DNA from: Kryptolebias marmoratus
Taxonomy: Eukaryota; Chordata; Actinopteri; Cyprinodontiformes; Rivulidae
Reading direction: 5' to 3'
NCBI RefSeq assembly: GCF_001649575.2
Contig: NC_051439.1
Location: 11,815,382 to 11,879,381 of the forward strand
Length of the DNA: 64,000 nt
Shown: positions 23,691 to 34,460 of the stretch, in pieces
Layout: each line of letters starts with the position of its first letter
Position numbering within the stretch: the stretch's first letter is position 1
The notes under the pieces: model-generated
Seen by the model: the letters and a program-made list of their open reading frames with translations, nothing else
The model's database searches: none
Told to the model about the DNA's origin: nothing
Translations under genes and position numbers: made by a program

Positions 23691-25329
23691 GGAAGAGAGA
23701 GGAGCTCAGTTTTCCTCTCTTGCTTGCAGCTTTAGTTGTTTTCCTGAAGCCATCCAACTATCCATGCACCTCCACCTGTATGTCAGACTGTCAAGGCCTG
23801 CATGTATAACCTAATTGTTGCTTCTTGTAGGGTCAGTCCACTAAGAAAGAAAACAAAAATTCCCAGAGTGTTTGTTTGTGTTTTCTGTGCAGAATTTGGG
23901 AATAACTCGTGCTTTAGGTTTCTTTTTTGCCTAGCTTACATCACTTATGACCCTGCAACTCGTTCCTATTTAAGTTATGGTGTATTAGGATTAGTGGGCT
24001 GCAATTAATTCACTGCCTTCAGGGCCTCTCTGGCTTTGTATGAGGGGTCAGACTGGGTCAGGCCAGATTTTTCTCTAAGAGTAAGCAGCGCTAGGTTTGT
24101 GTTGGATCAGATGAGACTGGGCTAATTCTCTCCAGCAGCTGGTCCTTTTCACTCACTGTTTACCCTCTGATGCAAAAGCTGCTGCTTTGCCCTGCCTGCC
24201 TATAAAGAAATCTCTTTACACTTCAACTGACCAAATTTAACAATCCTCTTAATTAAAACCTGAGCCAATTCTATCTGTTTTTTCAGTGTATTGATTTAGT
24301 TTGGGGGCATTTGGCCTGCAGTAAGCAGAAGCTCTAGATTGGACTTTACTGAATCTAAATTGAGTCATGTTATGTATCTTCAAGTTGACCACTTCTGTGG
24401 TTTCGAAGCTCTATCATTGTCTGTAGTGTCCCTTGTTTTGCTTTTCCTTCACTGGCAAATTTAGACAAAGCTGAGGAGCTCCTTTGGTTATTTGGTTACT
24501 TGCTCTGTGGGTCACCCAGTTCTCTGTGACCTGCACCTCTGCAGTTGGGAATTGCTTGCTGAATGCTGTGTCATCAGAGATTTGCTGTCTTGCCCCAAAG
24601 CAAGCTAAGTCTAAACACTGCACTTTGTGGCTGAAAGGCCATCTGTCACAGGAGGGAATCCGGCTTCTCTTCCAAAAAGCATAAACAGGGGCGGGCTGTT
24701 AAGCCATGGTGCAGCTCACTGTCATGGAAATGCCCCATCTGAGTAAAGCTCAGGCCTTAATCCCACACCCTCCCACTCTCGCAGCTGCTTTTTAGGGCTC
24801 TGTGGTTGCCTGTACTCTCAGTGCAGCTAAAAAAAAGTGAGGTCTTATGAGTAATATTTAATCAGAGATTGCTGGTCAGCTTGTTAGCTACTAGTTCACA
24901 GCATATCTCAAGCCTTCCATAGCACATAACCTGACTTGATTGAACAGATTTACCCACAAAAAGATAAGTAATCTATCTAAAAGTATATACGTAACGATTA
25001 ATCTCATCAGATTAGATTTTACACTTTTGCATATGCAGCTTCAAAATGTCAAGTCTTTGCATCATATTTGTGTCAACTCAATAACATGTATTACTTTGTT
25101 TTTCCAATGAAGATGCACTTTACTGATTTATTCTCCTTTAACAGAAAACACTTTCTTTGTACTATACTTTTTGAAAATGTAAATTTTTAGTAATACAGCT
25201 GGACTATTATTACCTGTAGAAAGTCAACTTTTTATTGTTCACAAGACACATGTTGTGTCCACCCCAAAGCTACTGAAGAGAAGTAGCTTAGGGAGGCAGA
25301 AGATCCTGATATTTCATGTGTTTGCAAAG
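23691..25329. other. Non-coding spacer
   Basis: Mixed DNA. 24020-24200 and 24470-24790 are moderately GC-rich and complex. 24830-25250 is AT-rich. No gene, tRNA or named repeat seen. Confidence 0.42.
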
Positions 25330-25610
25330 ATTTACGTGAGGTAATTATTGGGGCTGTTTCTGCCAACCCAGAGAGGATCAATTTGTTCAATCAATTCCAC
25401 TTTTAAGAGGATAGGCCAGATTATCAGAGCCAAGGGCCAATGTGGACGAGGGGCCCATAATGCTCTTAATGGGTTGCTAAAATGTGTGTTAAAACCACTG
25501 GTTTTGGTCAGTGCAGGATTCCTCAGAGATCAGATTTTTTCCTCCTGTTTCTTGCTTCCATTTCACAAGCGTCTTTCTTTTTTCCCTGTTTCTTGCCACT
25601 TAGTCCCAAA
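25330..25610. promoter_or_regulatory. Candidate conserved non-coding element
   Basis: This begins with GTAATTATTGGGGC near 25341 and continues as complex sequence with TCAAT and GGGCCC words to about 25530. An 88-codon ORF at 25348-25614 spans it but has no recognisable domain. Texture-based inference. Confidence 0.33.
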
Positions 25611-25781
25611 ATAAACAAATTGTTGATGCCGACATTTTGACAATTTACGAAAGTAATAGTTTTATTTAAATACTTGTTTGAAAACATTTACCTTTGTACC
25701 ATTCATCTAAAATTGATGACACTTTATTTTATTAACTCGTATAATTATTTAGAAAAAATTTCATTAGTTATTTACTCAAGA

Positions 25782-25850
25782 CCCCCCCNNNNNNNNNNNN
25801 NNNCACACACACACACACACAAACCCCCAAGACAAACAAACAAACAAACA
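25782..25850. other. Assembly gap (N at 25789-25803) in a C-run / (CA)n / (AAAC)n microsatellite
   Basis: Seven Cs (25782-25788) precede 15 Ns, then (CA)n at 25804-25821 and (AAAC)n at 25832-25850. The gap sits in a length-unstable simple repeat. Any ORF read across it (85 codons with X residues) is an artefact. Confidence 0.95.
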
Positions 25851-25914
25851 ATCAAAACTCATAAATATATTTCTTGCAAAACTAAACAGAAAATTCCCTT
25901 TCAGGCCCCTTGCA

Positions 25915-26490
25915 CATTGATTTATAGGTAATGTTTCACTGGGCAGCAACTGTTGGTGAATTCATGAAAGTTTCTAAAATGTTACAAAGTGTCACGTTTG
26001 CGGGGGTTCTCACTTTCCTCACGTGAGTTGCAGACGCTTGAAGCCTTGTCGCTTGAATTTTGAACATGTTGAAAACAATTTGTGCAACAAATTATCTTTC
26101 GAAATAGCCACAGATGTGTAGCAGGGATCTCAAACCAGTCTTAAAGTAGTTTCTGTGAATCCCAGAGCTGTATTTTGATACCTGCACGGGCGTTCTCTAG
26201 ATCTAAAAACCATACCAATGATAAATAATAATTATAAAGAAAATGGTCCACATCTGCCTGTCTTCATTTCAAAAGTGTATTTCAGCAGATTAAACTATAA
26301 ATGTTGGGGCAGCTGTCAAGGTGTGAACAAAATGGATGAATGCAAGCATGATGTGAGTTCAGTTCTTTTTTAAAATTGGCTACTCAAAACACAGACACGC
26401 AGCTCAGTGGTGGCTTGGTCTCAGACATTCAGTTTAGTGAGACTGCAATGGAAAATTAGTCTCCAATAGTCACAGCCAAGTGAGATACTA
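25915..26490 (-). mobile_element. Repeat C copy 2 (inverted relative to copy 1)
   Basis: The left end near 25936 reads TTTCACTGGGCAGCAACTG. The right end near 26458-26484 reads GTCTCCAATAGTCACAGCC then AAGTGAGAT, an imperfect reverse complement of the copy 1 left end (CTGGGCTGCGATTGCTGGAGAC). Terminal inverted repeats of about 28 bp or more are therefore visible. The internal segment 26000-26150 is the reverse complement of 20460-20600. No transposase is present. Confidence 0.7.
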
Positions 26491-27239
26491 CCCTAAAAAA
26501 AGGAATTTGTATGTATGTGTATGTGGCAGGAATTTGCTAGTCTCTGTGGACTGCATCAGATAAAGCTGAGAATCAGTGACAAGATAGATGGGAGAGCTAA
26601 CTTAAGTTTAGCCACTGTTTATTTAGGAATTGCAGTGGGCTGAAGAGTCAACAGTCAGAAGGACAGCAATTCCACCGACCCATCAAAGAAACCAGAGACC
26701 TTAAGTGGTGTCAAACATTTCAGACAGGAACTTTGGGTAACATAGCTATTAATTTGTCTCCACATTAAGAGTTAAAACTGTATAAAAATACAAAAATAGA
26801 TTGCTGAACCCCAAACCACAAACCCTGACCAAAGTGGTCTGGTCAGTGTTAGTAGCGCTTGCCAGCAGGAGGTCACCGTAGTTCTGTGAATAGTTGAAAC
26901 AGAAATTTACTTCAAGTCCTATATGTTAGTTGGAGAGTCTGGAGAGAAGAAAGCACAATTAAGAAAGTGAATACCATCCACCCATATCAAACAGAATATA
27001 ATGTTTCTCCAGTCATTGTTTCAGTGATCCATATAGAGAATATGTTAACATTGTTATGTTTTGTTTTTAGCATCAGAGTTATGGCTAAAGCCGTGCTGTG
27101 TATGTGAAGGGAATGATTTATATACTGTTTTTTACGTGTTTAGTGTTAAAGTGAGTATTAGTGTCTAAACTCATTAACCAACAGTGCTTTGGATGCAGAA
27201 AACAAGGGACCATAATTATGTGAGAAAACTTTGTGTAAA
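26491..27239. other. AT-rich non-coding sequence
   Basis: No gene. Short (GTAT)n-like words lie near 26510-26525. 26800-26880 is somewhat more complex ('CCAAAGTGGTCTGGTCAG' near 26839 is a local inverted-repeat word). Confidence 0.45.
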
Positions 27240-27570
27240 AACGCAAAATGAGCATTTCATTCATCTCACTACAGTATTTAGTGCCTGTAGTCCTTCACCG
27301 TACCACCATACAATTAACGGGTTGAGGATTTAGTGCCTGGCTCGAATGCTGGCGAGAGCACTTCTTTTAGCAGTGATTATACTTTCAGACATGTTAATCA
27401 CAGATCCTGATGACTCTGCCATACATTTCTTATGGGACTTCTGTCTGGATTTTGCTTTGCATGGCTATAAATACCATCTGAATGACCTCTGAACATTTTT
27501 CAGGAAAGTTCCTGTGATTACGGAGCTGGCTGCCTGTGACCTACAATGCTAAGTTGAAACCACCTATAAC
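27240..27570. promoter_or_regulatory. Candidate conserved non-coding element
   Basis: Complex block with 'ACAATTAACGGGTTGAGG' near 27310, 'GACATGTTAATCACAGATC' near 27388 and 'GGCTATAAATACC' near 27463 (TATA-like but without promoter context). 'TTTAGTGCCTG' occurs twice (27277 and 27330), a small direct repeat. No ORF. Confidence 0.38.
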
Positions 27571-28729
27571 AAGGCGCCTCTCATTCCTTTTCAAACCAGT
27601 TTTAGTTTTCAGTCACTCATAAACTAATGAGTTTTCAGAACATTTAATTTCTTATTTATTCTTTTTTTTTTAATTTTCACCTCCCTTCTGCCACTCTGCA
27701 CTCACTGGCACATACCTCTGAGACATCTGCAGAAAGGTTGACATTAGCATGTGAAAGGGTTCATACAGACAATGCTATGCATTATGTATTCACAACATTT
27801 GTATGAAATGCAGCTGCTGTCATTTTTGCTAGCCTGTAATCTACTGGCAATATTTCAGACAAAGCAGGGAGAACAATCTAAAGAAGGCACATAGACCACT
27901 TCCACGTCTACTATACCATACGCTGCATACTTGGAAAAACTCACCATGTCCTCCACCCTGCGAAACATCAAATGCTCGGAAGTGTCACATCTGTCAGAAC
28001 TGGCTGAGCCAACTGTCTGCTAGAGAGACACTCTACCAAGTGGGCTGTGTTAATAAGAAGGGGGTTGTTTTTCTTCTTACCCAGAGGCAACACCGGCAAG
28101 CAGTAAACAGAGCATTTGATCCCTGAGACTTGTTGTGTAGTTGTCACTTTTTCAAATCAGTCCCTTTTTTAGCACCTTTTCCATGCAAGAGTACATAAAT
28201 CCTGGGTTGTTAGCAAGTTACAGTCAAAGTAATAGTTGACTACATGAAGAGTTGTCTTTCTGGGACAAACAGAGTTATTTTTAGAATAGATGCTTATTAT
28301 TTAAAGCATACACAAATCTGGTAGATCATTAAAACTACATGCATGATAGTAATATTGTGTAAATCCTGTAAGTTTGCATTGTGGATTTTCAATTTATCTG
28401 GTCAATTTATGAGCAGATACAAAACGGGATTGTTGTTCACAGTTTTTGTCATACTGTTGACTTTTAAGCAGCTTTCGCAGTATGGCATGAAACGTTGTAC
28501 TTTTAGAGCCTGTCGGTGAAGAGGGTGGTTTCCAAAGGTTATTTTAGATGAGTGATGCATGTAGTTATGTGAATGTGGGTACCCAAAAATTGCCAGCAGA
28601 ATTTAACTGTAACAGGAAGATCAGTGTTGGCCCCTTCAAGTTTTAGCGGTTTTAATGCTGAGGCTGACTGTTTTGTTTAATTTTTTCACCACATGACTGA
28701 TTTAAAACCACACGTGCTGTAATGAATAG
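27571..28729. other. Non-coding spacer
   Basis: Mixed AT-rich sequence with a T run near 27662-27670. No gene, repeat family or strong motif seen. 27700-28000 is of moderate complexity. Confidence 0.45.
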
Positions 28730-29065
28730 TGGTTGGTGAGTTTTACCAAGACCCAAATACAAACACACAGGTACACAACTAAACAGACAAAAAGCAAGAA
28801 AACATGTGGTTAGCAAGGGATCTGAAAGGTAAAATGAGGAAAAGTGTATTTACAGAAACAGGTGACAACAGGTGGGCTGATTACTAATGAAATACAGATA
28901 AATGAGGAGCTGGAAGCAGAAAACAGCCAAGGACATCTGGTGGCTTTTGTGATACGAGAATACCATTAGACTGAATAATAAAACTTATCTATAAAACCTA
29001 AAAAACATAAACAATTTAACTCAAAAGACTAAAGCAAAAACCATAAACCTTGTTACACAAGGCAG
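28730..29065 (-). mobile_element. Repeat D copy 2 (minus orientation)
   Basis: Starts GGTTGGTGAGTTTTACC near 28730, the reverse complement of the 3' end type seen at 19780-19800. It contains 'GGTGGGCTGATTACTAATG' near 28872, matching the internal 'TAATCATTCACC' zone of copy 1 when reversed. Strongly diverged. Class uncertain. Confidence 0.45.
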
Positions 29066-29289
29066 TTTTTTTTTTAATCCAACATATGTCTGAAAAAAAA
29101 CTGGTCAGCATAGTTTGCCAGGTATATGTTACACAAAAATGTTATTTTCTCTAGATATTTACTGCTTTTGGATCACAAAGCACTGGCACAAGCTTGCTAT
29201 CTGAAGTAATTCTTCATAAAGCACATAATTAAAGAGCTGTTTATGTACTCTCAATGGGCTAACTTGAGCGTTTTTCACTTTCCACTTGA
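29066..29289. other. AT-rich spacer
   Basis: Short AT-rich stretch with T and A runs. Nothing recognisable. Confidence 0.5.
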
Positions 29290-29540
29290 TTATATCACAA
29301 GAAATATTGGCAATTAAAGGCATAATATCTTTTGCAGTGGCACAGCGAAGTCTAAACAGTTTTGCTGCCAGTTATACAGCCTTAGAGTCTGCGAGCTTGT
29401 CTGCGAGCTCGGGCTGCCTGTCATCAACCCATCACTTATCAGAGCAAACTTAGCCTTCAGTGGCAATGGCGACCATGGGCCGCCACAGCTGCGGCTGCTA
29501 GAGCTGAGCACAGCAGTGTTTACTCAGTCACAGAGCAAGA
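29290..29540. promoter_or_regulatory. Candidate conserved non-coding element
   Basis: A GC-moderate complex block in an AT-rich setting, with 'GTCTGCGAGCT' repeated twice (29389 and 29399), and 'GACCATGGGCCGCCAC' near 29470. A 65-codon minus ORF covers it without recognisable domain. It may be regulatory or, less likely, an exon. Confidence 0.33.
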
Positions 29541-29999
29541 CAGGGTGGGCCTTCTCAAAGCACAAAACCTCACACTGCTGCTTCATTCTGTGCCTTATCC
29601 CATTCTGTGACGTACACCTAATTTATTTCTCGTACCAGCTTCAAATAGATCCATCAGCCGTTGCGCCACTTCTTTCATCGTGTCTCTTTTATTGTCTTTT
29701 CTGTTTGAGTTGAGCTGGTGTGCAAAGCTTGAAGCTTTTTCTTCTAAGATTTGATGATGAACAGTTTCGTGCCCCTGGATTTTTGTGTCACTGCTAAATG
29801 TGTGTTTGCATGGCTATTAGTGAGGCCCCGTTGTGGGATGAGTTGCACACTTTCCTGACCCCTGCATAGTCAACATGAGCATTCTCTTTCTCGCCCATTT
29901 TTTCACATTCACACATGCTCTGTTATGCTTTAAATGGTTCCAGACTGGCATTATATTATTGACGGCTCTCTATTTCTGCATGAAATCTCTGTTTAACCA
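29541..29999. other. Non-coding spacer
   Basis: Ordinary mixed sequence. The 65-codon ORF at 29516-29713 is unrecognisable. Confidence 0.45.
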
Positions 30000-30260
30000 A
30001 CAAATAAAACTCAAACCACCATGGCATGCATCATCAAGTCAACACTATAATTACATGCTGCGAGTTGATTGTAATTTAAAAAGTAAGAAATGTGCCAAAC
30101 AAGAGGAGTGTGAGTTTTATTGTGGATGCTTAGTGGGGTGAGATCGCTAGGAAGACACAAGTCTCTCAGGTCTAATGTCTCTCCCAGGACAGTCTTCCCC
30201 ACCCTCATTACCAGAGAGCTGCTTAATGACAACGTCAATATTGATCACAGCTAAGTGAAG
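30000..30260. promoter_or_regulatory. Candidate conserved non-coding element
   Basis: Complex sequence including 'CACCATGGCATGCATCATCA' near 30018 (SacI-free, NcoI-type CCATGG and GCATGC palindromes), 'GTTGATTGTAATTT' near 30063 and 'AACGTCAATATTGATCAC' near 30231. No simple repeats. ORFs of 75-88 codons on both strands are unrecognisable. Confidence 0.36.
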
Positions 30261-30779
30261 CTCTGGAGTACTGTGTGGTTACTGGACCTAACACAGGGGA
30301 AGACATCCAATGATTTTCTTTTACTTAAACTTCCCTCATCCCTCATTCATTCCATTTTGCATCCTCTAGGAAAGCTAGGACTCAGCAGTTTTCAGTCTGT
30401 CCCTTCCTGTACTTCCATCTTCCTTGCTTCTCTTTCCATTTGTTTCCAGCTGTTTTTCTCCTTTCTTATTATGTGCTAAGTTTGCTGTATTTATAGCCCA
30501 AGATGGTTTAGCGTGGGTGTGAACATTCTTTGTTTTGTGAGTTTGGCCTTTATGCAGTCAGCAGATAATTGCACAGTAATGTGAAATAAACATGGGTTAG
30601 AGAAGGGAAGAGAGATAAGTGCTCAATACATAATCTGTTACAAGGGAAGGGTCCTTTATAGAAGTAAAAAAAAATTGACAAGGGCTTTTTGTTTTTCTGT
30701 TTTTCAGTAAGCAAGCTTTTATCTTCAGTTAAGTCCACAAACAAACTTTGCCTCACACCAAAGATACTGCACCTGTGTG
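30261..30779. other. Non-coding spacer
   Basis: Pyrimidine-biased 30310-30470 supports a meaningless 74-codon ORF. The rest is AT-rich. No gene. Confidence 0.45.
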
Positions 30780-31090
30780 TTCAACAACAATTATTGATTA
30801 TCTCTCTTGCTAATTGGGCCCAAGTTAATTACTAGCAATTAAAATCATGAATGATGCATTAGTGTGACTGCAATACACACTACAGTAGGGCATGCACACA
30901 CTCACATGTAAACATGCATGCATTCTAATAAGACCTTCACCACACAACTCATTAAAAAACACACTCACACACTCAGACATAATTAAATTTTAAGTCCCTG
31001 ACATTGCAACAGTGAAGAGTGTAAACTGCCAGTGGCAGTCTGATAATTTGATTTACATCACTTTGAGGATGATCGGCTTCTGCTGAGGTT
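30780..31090. promoter_or_regulatory. Candidate conserved non-coding element (homeodomain-motif dense)
   Basis: 30780-30880 packs ATTATTGATTA, GCTAATTGGGCC, TTAATTA (30825-30831), GCAATTAAAATC and CATGAATGATGCATTA into 100 bp. This kind of motif density is common in vertebrate developmental enhancers. The following 30880-30980 is CACA-rich. Confidence 0.42.
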
Positions 31091-32528
31091 AAACAAGAAT
31101 GACAAATAGAGAAAAAGAGAAAACTCATTTTAATTCATTCAAGGGGAAACCTGGTTTTACCTGAAGCTATCAGTTTTTTAGGATCTTCTCCACCAAAGCT
31201 TCACTGCTGACCCGATAAGCTCCGCTGCTTCCCCAAACCTCGGTCGCATTCCTTTTGATCAGGCCTGATGTTCAGCCGAGCATGGCTTTCACCTTTTAGC
31301 CCTTCTGTTCTTAAGCTGGTTTGTGGTTGCCTCTACTCCCATACCGCAACAACAGGAGGAAATGAAGGAAGTTTCGTCGACTGGCACCTTATCTGGTCGG
31401 GGTCAACACAGTGATCCCTGCAAATTAGCCTCAGACCAGACTGAGTGAGGGTGTTTATATGTGCGCCAGCCTTCACCCGGCTTCACAGCAAATGAAAGTT
31501 AACAAAATGTTGAGGATAAAGGCTATGAATTCTAATCATTGGATAATAAGTGGAAGTATTTAACTATAACTATATTTTCGGTCCTTTAACCAAACACTAA
31601 CCATTGCTACCTAAAATAATAACATTACACAACAAGAACGGCGCCAGAACAGGATGTACAGGAAAATCATTTATCATACTCAATAGCAATCACACAGTTT
31701 CATCTTATCTGTTTCACTTTTAGGTGTTTTTTTTTAAGTTTACGTTCCATTTGAGAAGACTACATATTTGGGGGAAAAAACATTTCAATGTAGACTCTTC
31801 AGTGCTGCATGACATGTTAAAACAAATGTTATATTCTGATTTTTTAATCTGTTTTGCATCAGACAGTTATTTGCTAATGTTAATCTATGTCTATGTAGCA
31901 ATGTTTCTGTGTAAATTTAGTTTGTTCACCCTTGTAAAGACTTTGGACATGAAAAAGTGGGGGAGAACTGTTTTTGTTTTGCTGCTGTTGATCAGCAACT
32001 GCAATGAGAGGATGGGGAAACGAAGTGCTAAAAAAGAACTCACTATTCGCCTCTTCTTGAGGCTTTTTTTTGCCTAATTAAAGATTCATGTAAAGCAATG
32101 TGGCAACTTTGACAGATCAGTTGCAGCCCATTTGAGTAATGTTGTAATGTCTTTCAGAGCTGTTACTGTTGCGGATTTCCAAGCAAAACCCTGGAAAGAA
32201 GCAAAACTCTGACCCTGACAAATAGATCTGAGCTAAAGATGATTGATGTGTCTCGAAGAAATCCATCCCATAATTTCACCTTTTCACCTTGGATACGCTT
32301 CCTCCGAAAAACCCATATTAAAGCTTAAGTCTGCCAACAAGAAGCAGGCGGTGTTTTAAAGAGAAGAACACATGTTTGAGAGGTCTGTTTCTCCTTATCT
32401 AGCAGCTTCAGCCTCAGCTCGAGATAGATGTCTGCCATGCCAGCTTGTTTATTTTCCTAGCCGATTAGCTTAGATTAAAAGCAGACCATGTTGTCTCTCT
32501 TCTCCTATTTGTACGTTTGTGTGTCTGC
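31091..32528. other. Non-coding spacer
   Basis: 31160-31490 is complex and GC-moderate and may hold a regulatory block. 31500-32100 is AT-rich, and the 117-codon ORF at 31724-32077 there is Phe/Leu-rich with no domain. 32100-32500 is unremarkable. Confidence 0.42.
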
Positions 32529-32548
32529 TTGTGTGTGTGTGTGTGTGT
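32529..32548. repeat. (GT)n microsatellite
   Basis: About ten GT units, continuing into ATGTATAAGG. Confidence 0.95.
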
Positions 32549-32599
32549 ATGTATAAGGAGTCCTCCAAGCCTCCCTGTGTGGGTGTTCGTGTGAGAGTC

Positions 32600-33000
32600 T
32601 CCGTTATTTCATCTCCACTAGGCTGCACATGATAATTAAGCCATGGGGGGCTGGGAGAGGGATGGTGGGTTACAGCTTTGAGTAATTCTGTGCCTTCCCC
32701 CCCTCGACACCACTGCCTGCCCCCACCGCTTCTTCTGTCTCCTCACATCCTACCTTAACTCCCCCCTCCTTCCCTCTCCACCTCAGCTCCAATCCCACCT
32801 CAGGCTGTGGGAATTTTCTTTAGTCACACTCGGCTTGCCAGGTAAACAAGCCTGAATGGGGAGACGCGAGCAGAGTCCATGGGAGCAAATAAAACAGGGG
32901 AGGGTGTAAATGGATTTATCACCAAGGCCCCCCTCACCCGCCTGCAACGCCGTCACCCCTCACATCCTCCACCCTTGCTCTTTCCTCCTGAGTGTGGTGG
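32600..33000. promoter_or_regulatory. Candidate regulatory block with C-rich tract
   Basis: 32610-32690 is complex ('CACATGATAATTAAGCC' near 32627). 32695-32810 is C/T-rich. 32810-32900 is GC-moderate. The 74-codon ORF at 32879-33103 is unrecognisable. Inference from texture. Confidence 0.28.
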
Positions 33001-33190
33001 CACTATGCTAACTTGGCAATCTTTGCAACAAGTCCAATCCAGACCTCTGGAACATAAGTGCTTAGAGAGACACAAATCAGCAAAGTTGAGACTTTTTTTC
33101 TAACACATTTTTTTTCTTCTCTTGTCCACATTTTTTTCCCCCTTTCTTTCCTCATTGCCTCACTCTGACTCTTTCCATCTCTCCCTACAG

Positions 33191-33273
33191 AAACAGCAGT
33201 GGTAATTCTAAGAGGCAGCTGTGTCAACTTAGTCTCGAGTTGGACTGTGAACGATAACTGTGCACTCTCTACC
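33191..33273 (+). other. Possible small exon (weak)
   Basis: A long pyrimidine tract (33105-33187) ends in CTCCCTACAG at 33181-33190, a good 3' splice-site context, and ACCT|GTAAGC follows at about 33274, a reasonable donor. One frame is open through the interval and another is open for about 21 codons before a stop. The peptide is unrecognised and no neighbouring exon was found, so this may be chance. Confidence 0.15.
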
Positions 33274-33559
33274 TGTAAGCCCCTCAGCTCAAGCAGATGC
33301 ACATTCCCTGCTCCTCTCCTCCCTAAATTATCTGCCACTAATCCAGATCAGAAAGTTAAAAAGCAGGTCAAGCGTGAAAGCCTTATGCTGAGTAATGAGA
33401 GGAAGAGACCCATGTTGGGGCAACTATATTTGTACGTATGTGCACGTTTGAACTCAATAGTGTGTAGTACACACAGACCGCTTGCAAAATAAAATCCTAC
33501 CAAAGCCATAGAAGGCCTAGTTTTCAAGGGACTCTTTCAATCCAAGGCAGGAAGACTAG
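33274..33559. other. Non-coding spacer
   Basis: Ordinary mixed sequence, with no repeat or motif of note. A 97-codon frame crosses it from the possible exon above but has no domain. Confidence 0.4.
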
Positions 33560-34460
33560 GTCCAAACTAGGTCCAACATGAACAGATGCAGGGCTGTTTT
33601 ATGATAAACTTCTCTGCCAAGAACTGCTTCCAAGGTTTCTGTGAGCTGTGAGCAGAGATTATGAAAGAACACAGTGTAATGTAAGGGTCATCAAGGTGAG
33701 GGGGAAAAAAACAAGAAAAAGAGACACAGGTGCTATTTGGCACAAATGTAAAGTCCTCATTTAGCTGCTGCTGTTCTTCATTCATAATTTACACAAACCA
33801 AACAGAAGAGGAGTCTCAACAAATGGACTCTGCTGAGTGATTTCACTGACAGACCTGTTTTTTTTTAGATTTGTATCAGCACTGCATTAACTTCAACCAC
33901 AGATTCCACCTTTGTACTAACACACAGGACAATAATAACAAAGGCATATCAGTTCTGCCTGGAAAATGGCTAAAGAGCCCCAAAGTTTACACTCTCTTGT
34001 TGACAGATGTGTGCAAAAGCAGTCGGTCCATTCCAATTGATCTGTAGGAGCAAGGGTGTTGCAAAGATTGGGTCGTACAATGCTTCTGTTTCTCAAGGGA
34101 GCCTTGATCACAGTTACAGCTCCCTGTGTTAATTAACATACTTTGACATTTCAGCATTAGACGGCCTCTCATCTTAGTACTCTGGCAAATCTTTTTCAGG
34201 CTCCTAAAAAGATTCTGCTGGGTGGGATGAAAGGGTCTTATGGTGCAATTGCTAGAAAGGGGATAGGTTAGATGTGCAGACCCAGATGAGTCACTCCACA
34301 CCTATGTCTGGTTGATCCCAGTTGAACATGTGCACCTCTGCAATGTGCTGCAACAAAGACGGTTCTAATCGATGTATCTCTGAAGCAGCATTATCCGTTC
34401 TAATCCAGGAATGTCATTAACACCCACGGTGTCATTTGTTATGCATTGATCAATTGAGCA
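33560..34460. promoter_or_regulatory. Candidate conserved non-coding region
   Basis: Mostly complex sequence. TTAATTAA at 34129-34136 and 'GTCATTAACACCCACGG' near 34412 lie in the densest parts (34100-34300 and 34350-34450). Two overlapping minus ORFs (104 and 64 codons) at 33917-34301 are unrecognisable. Confidence 0.32.

Noticed and set aside
31724..32077. 117-codon plus ORF
   Set aside because: Phe/Leu-rich translation from AT-rich DNA. No homologous domain recognised and no splice or promoter context.
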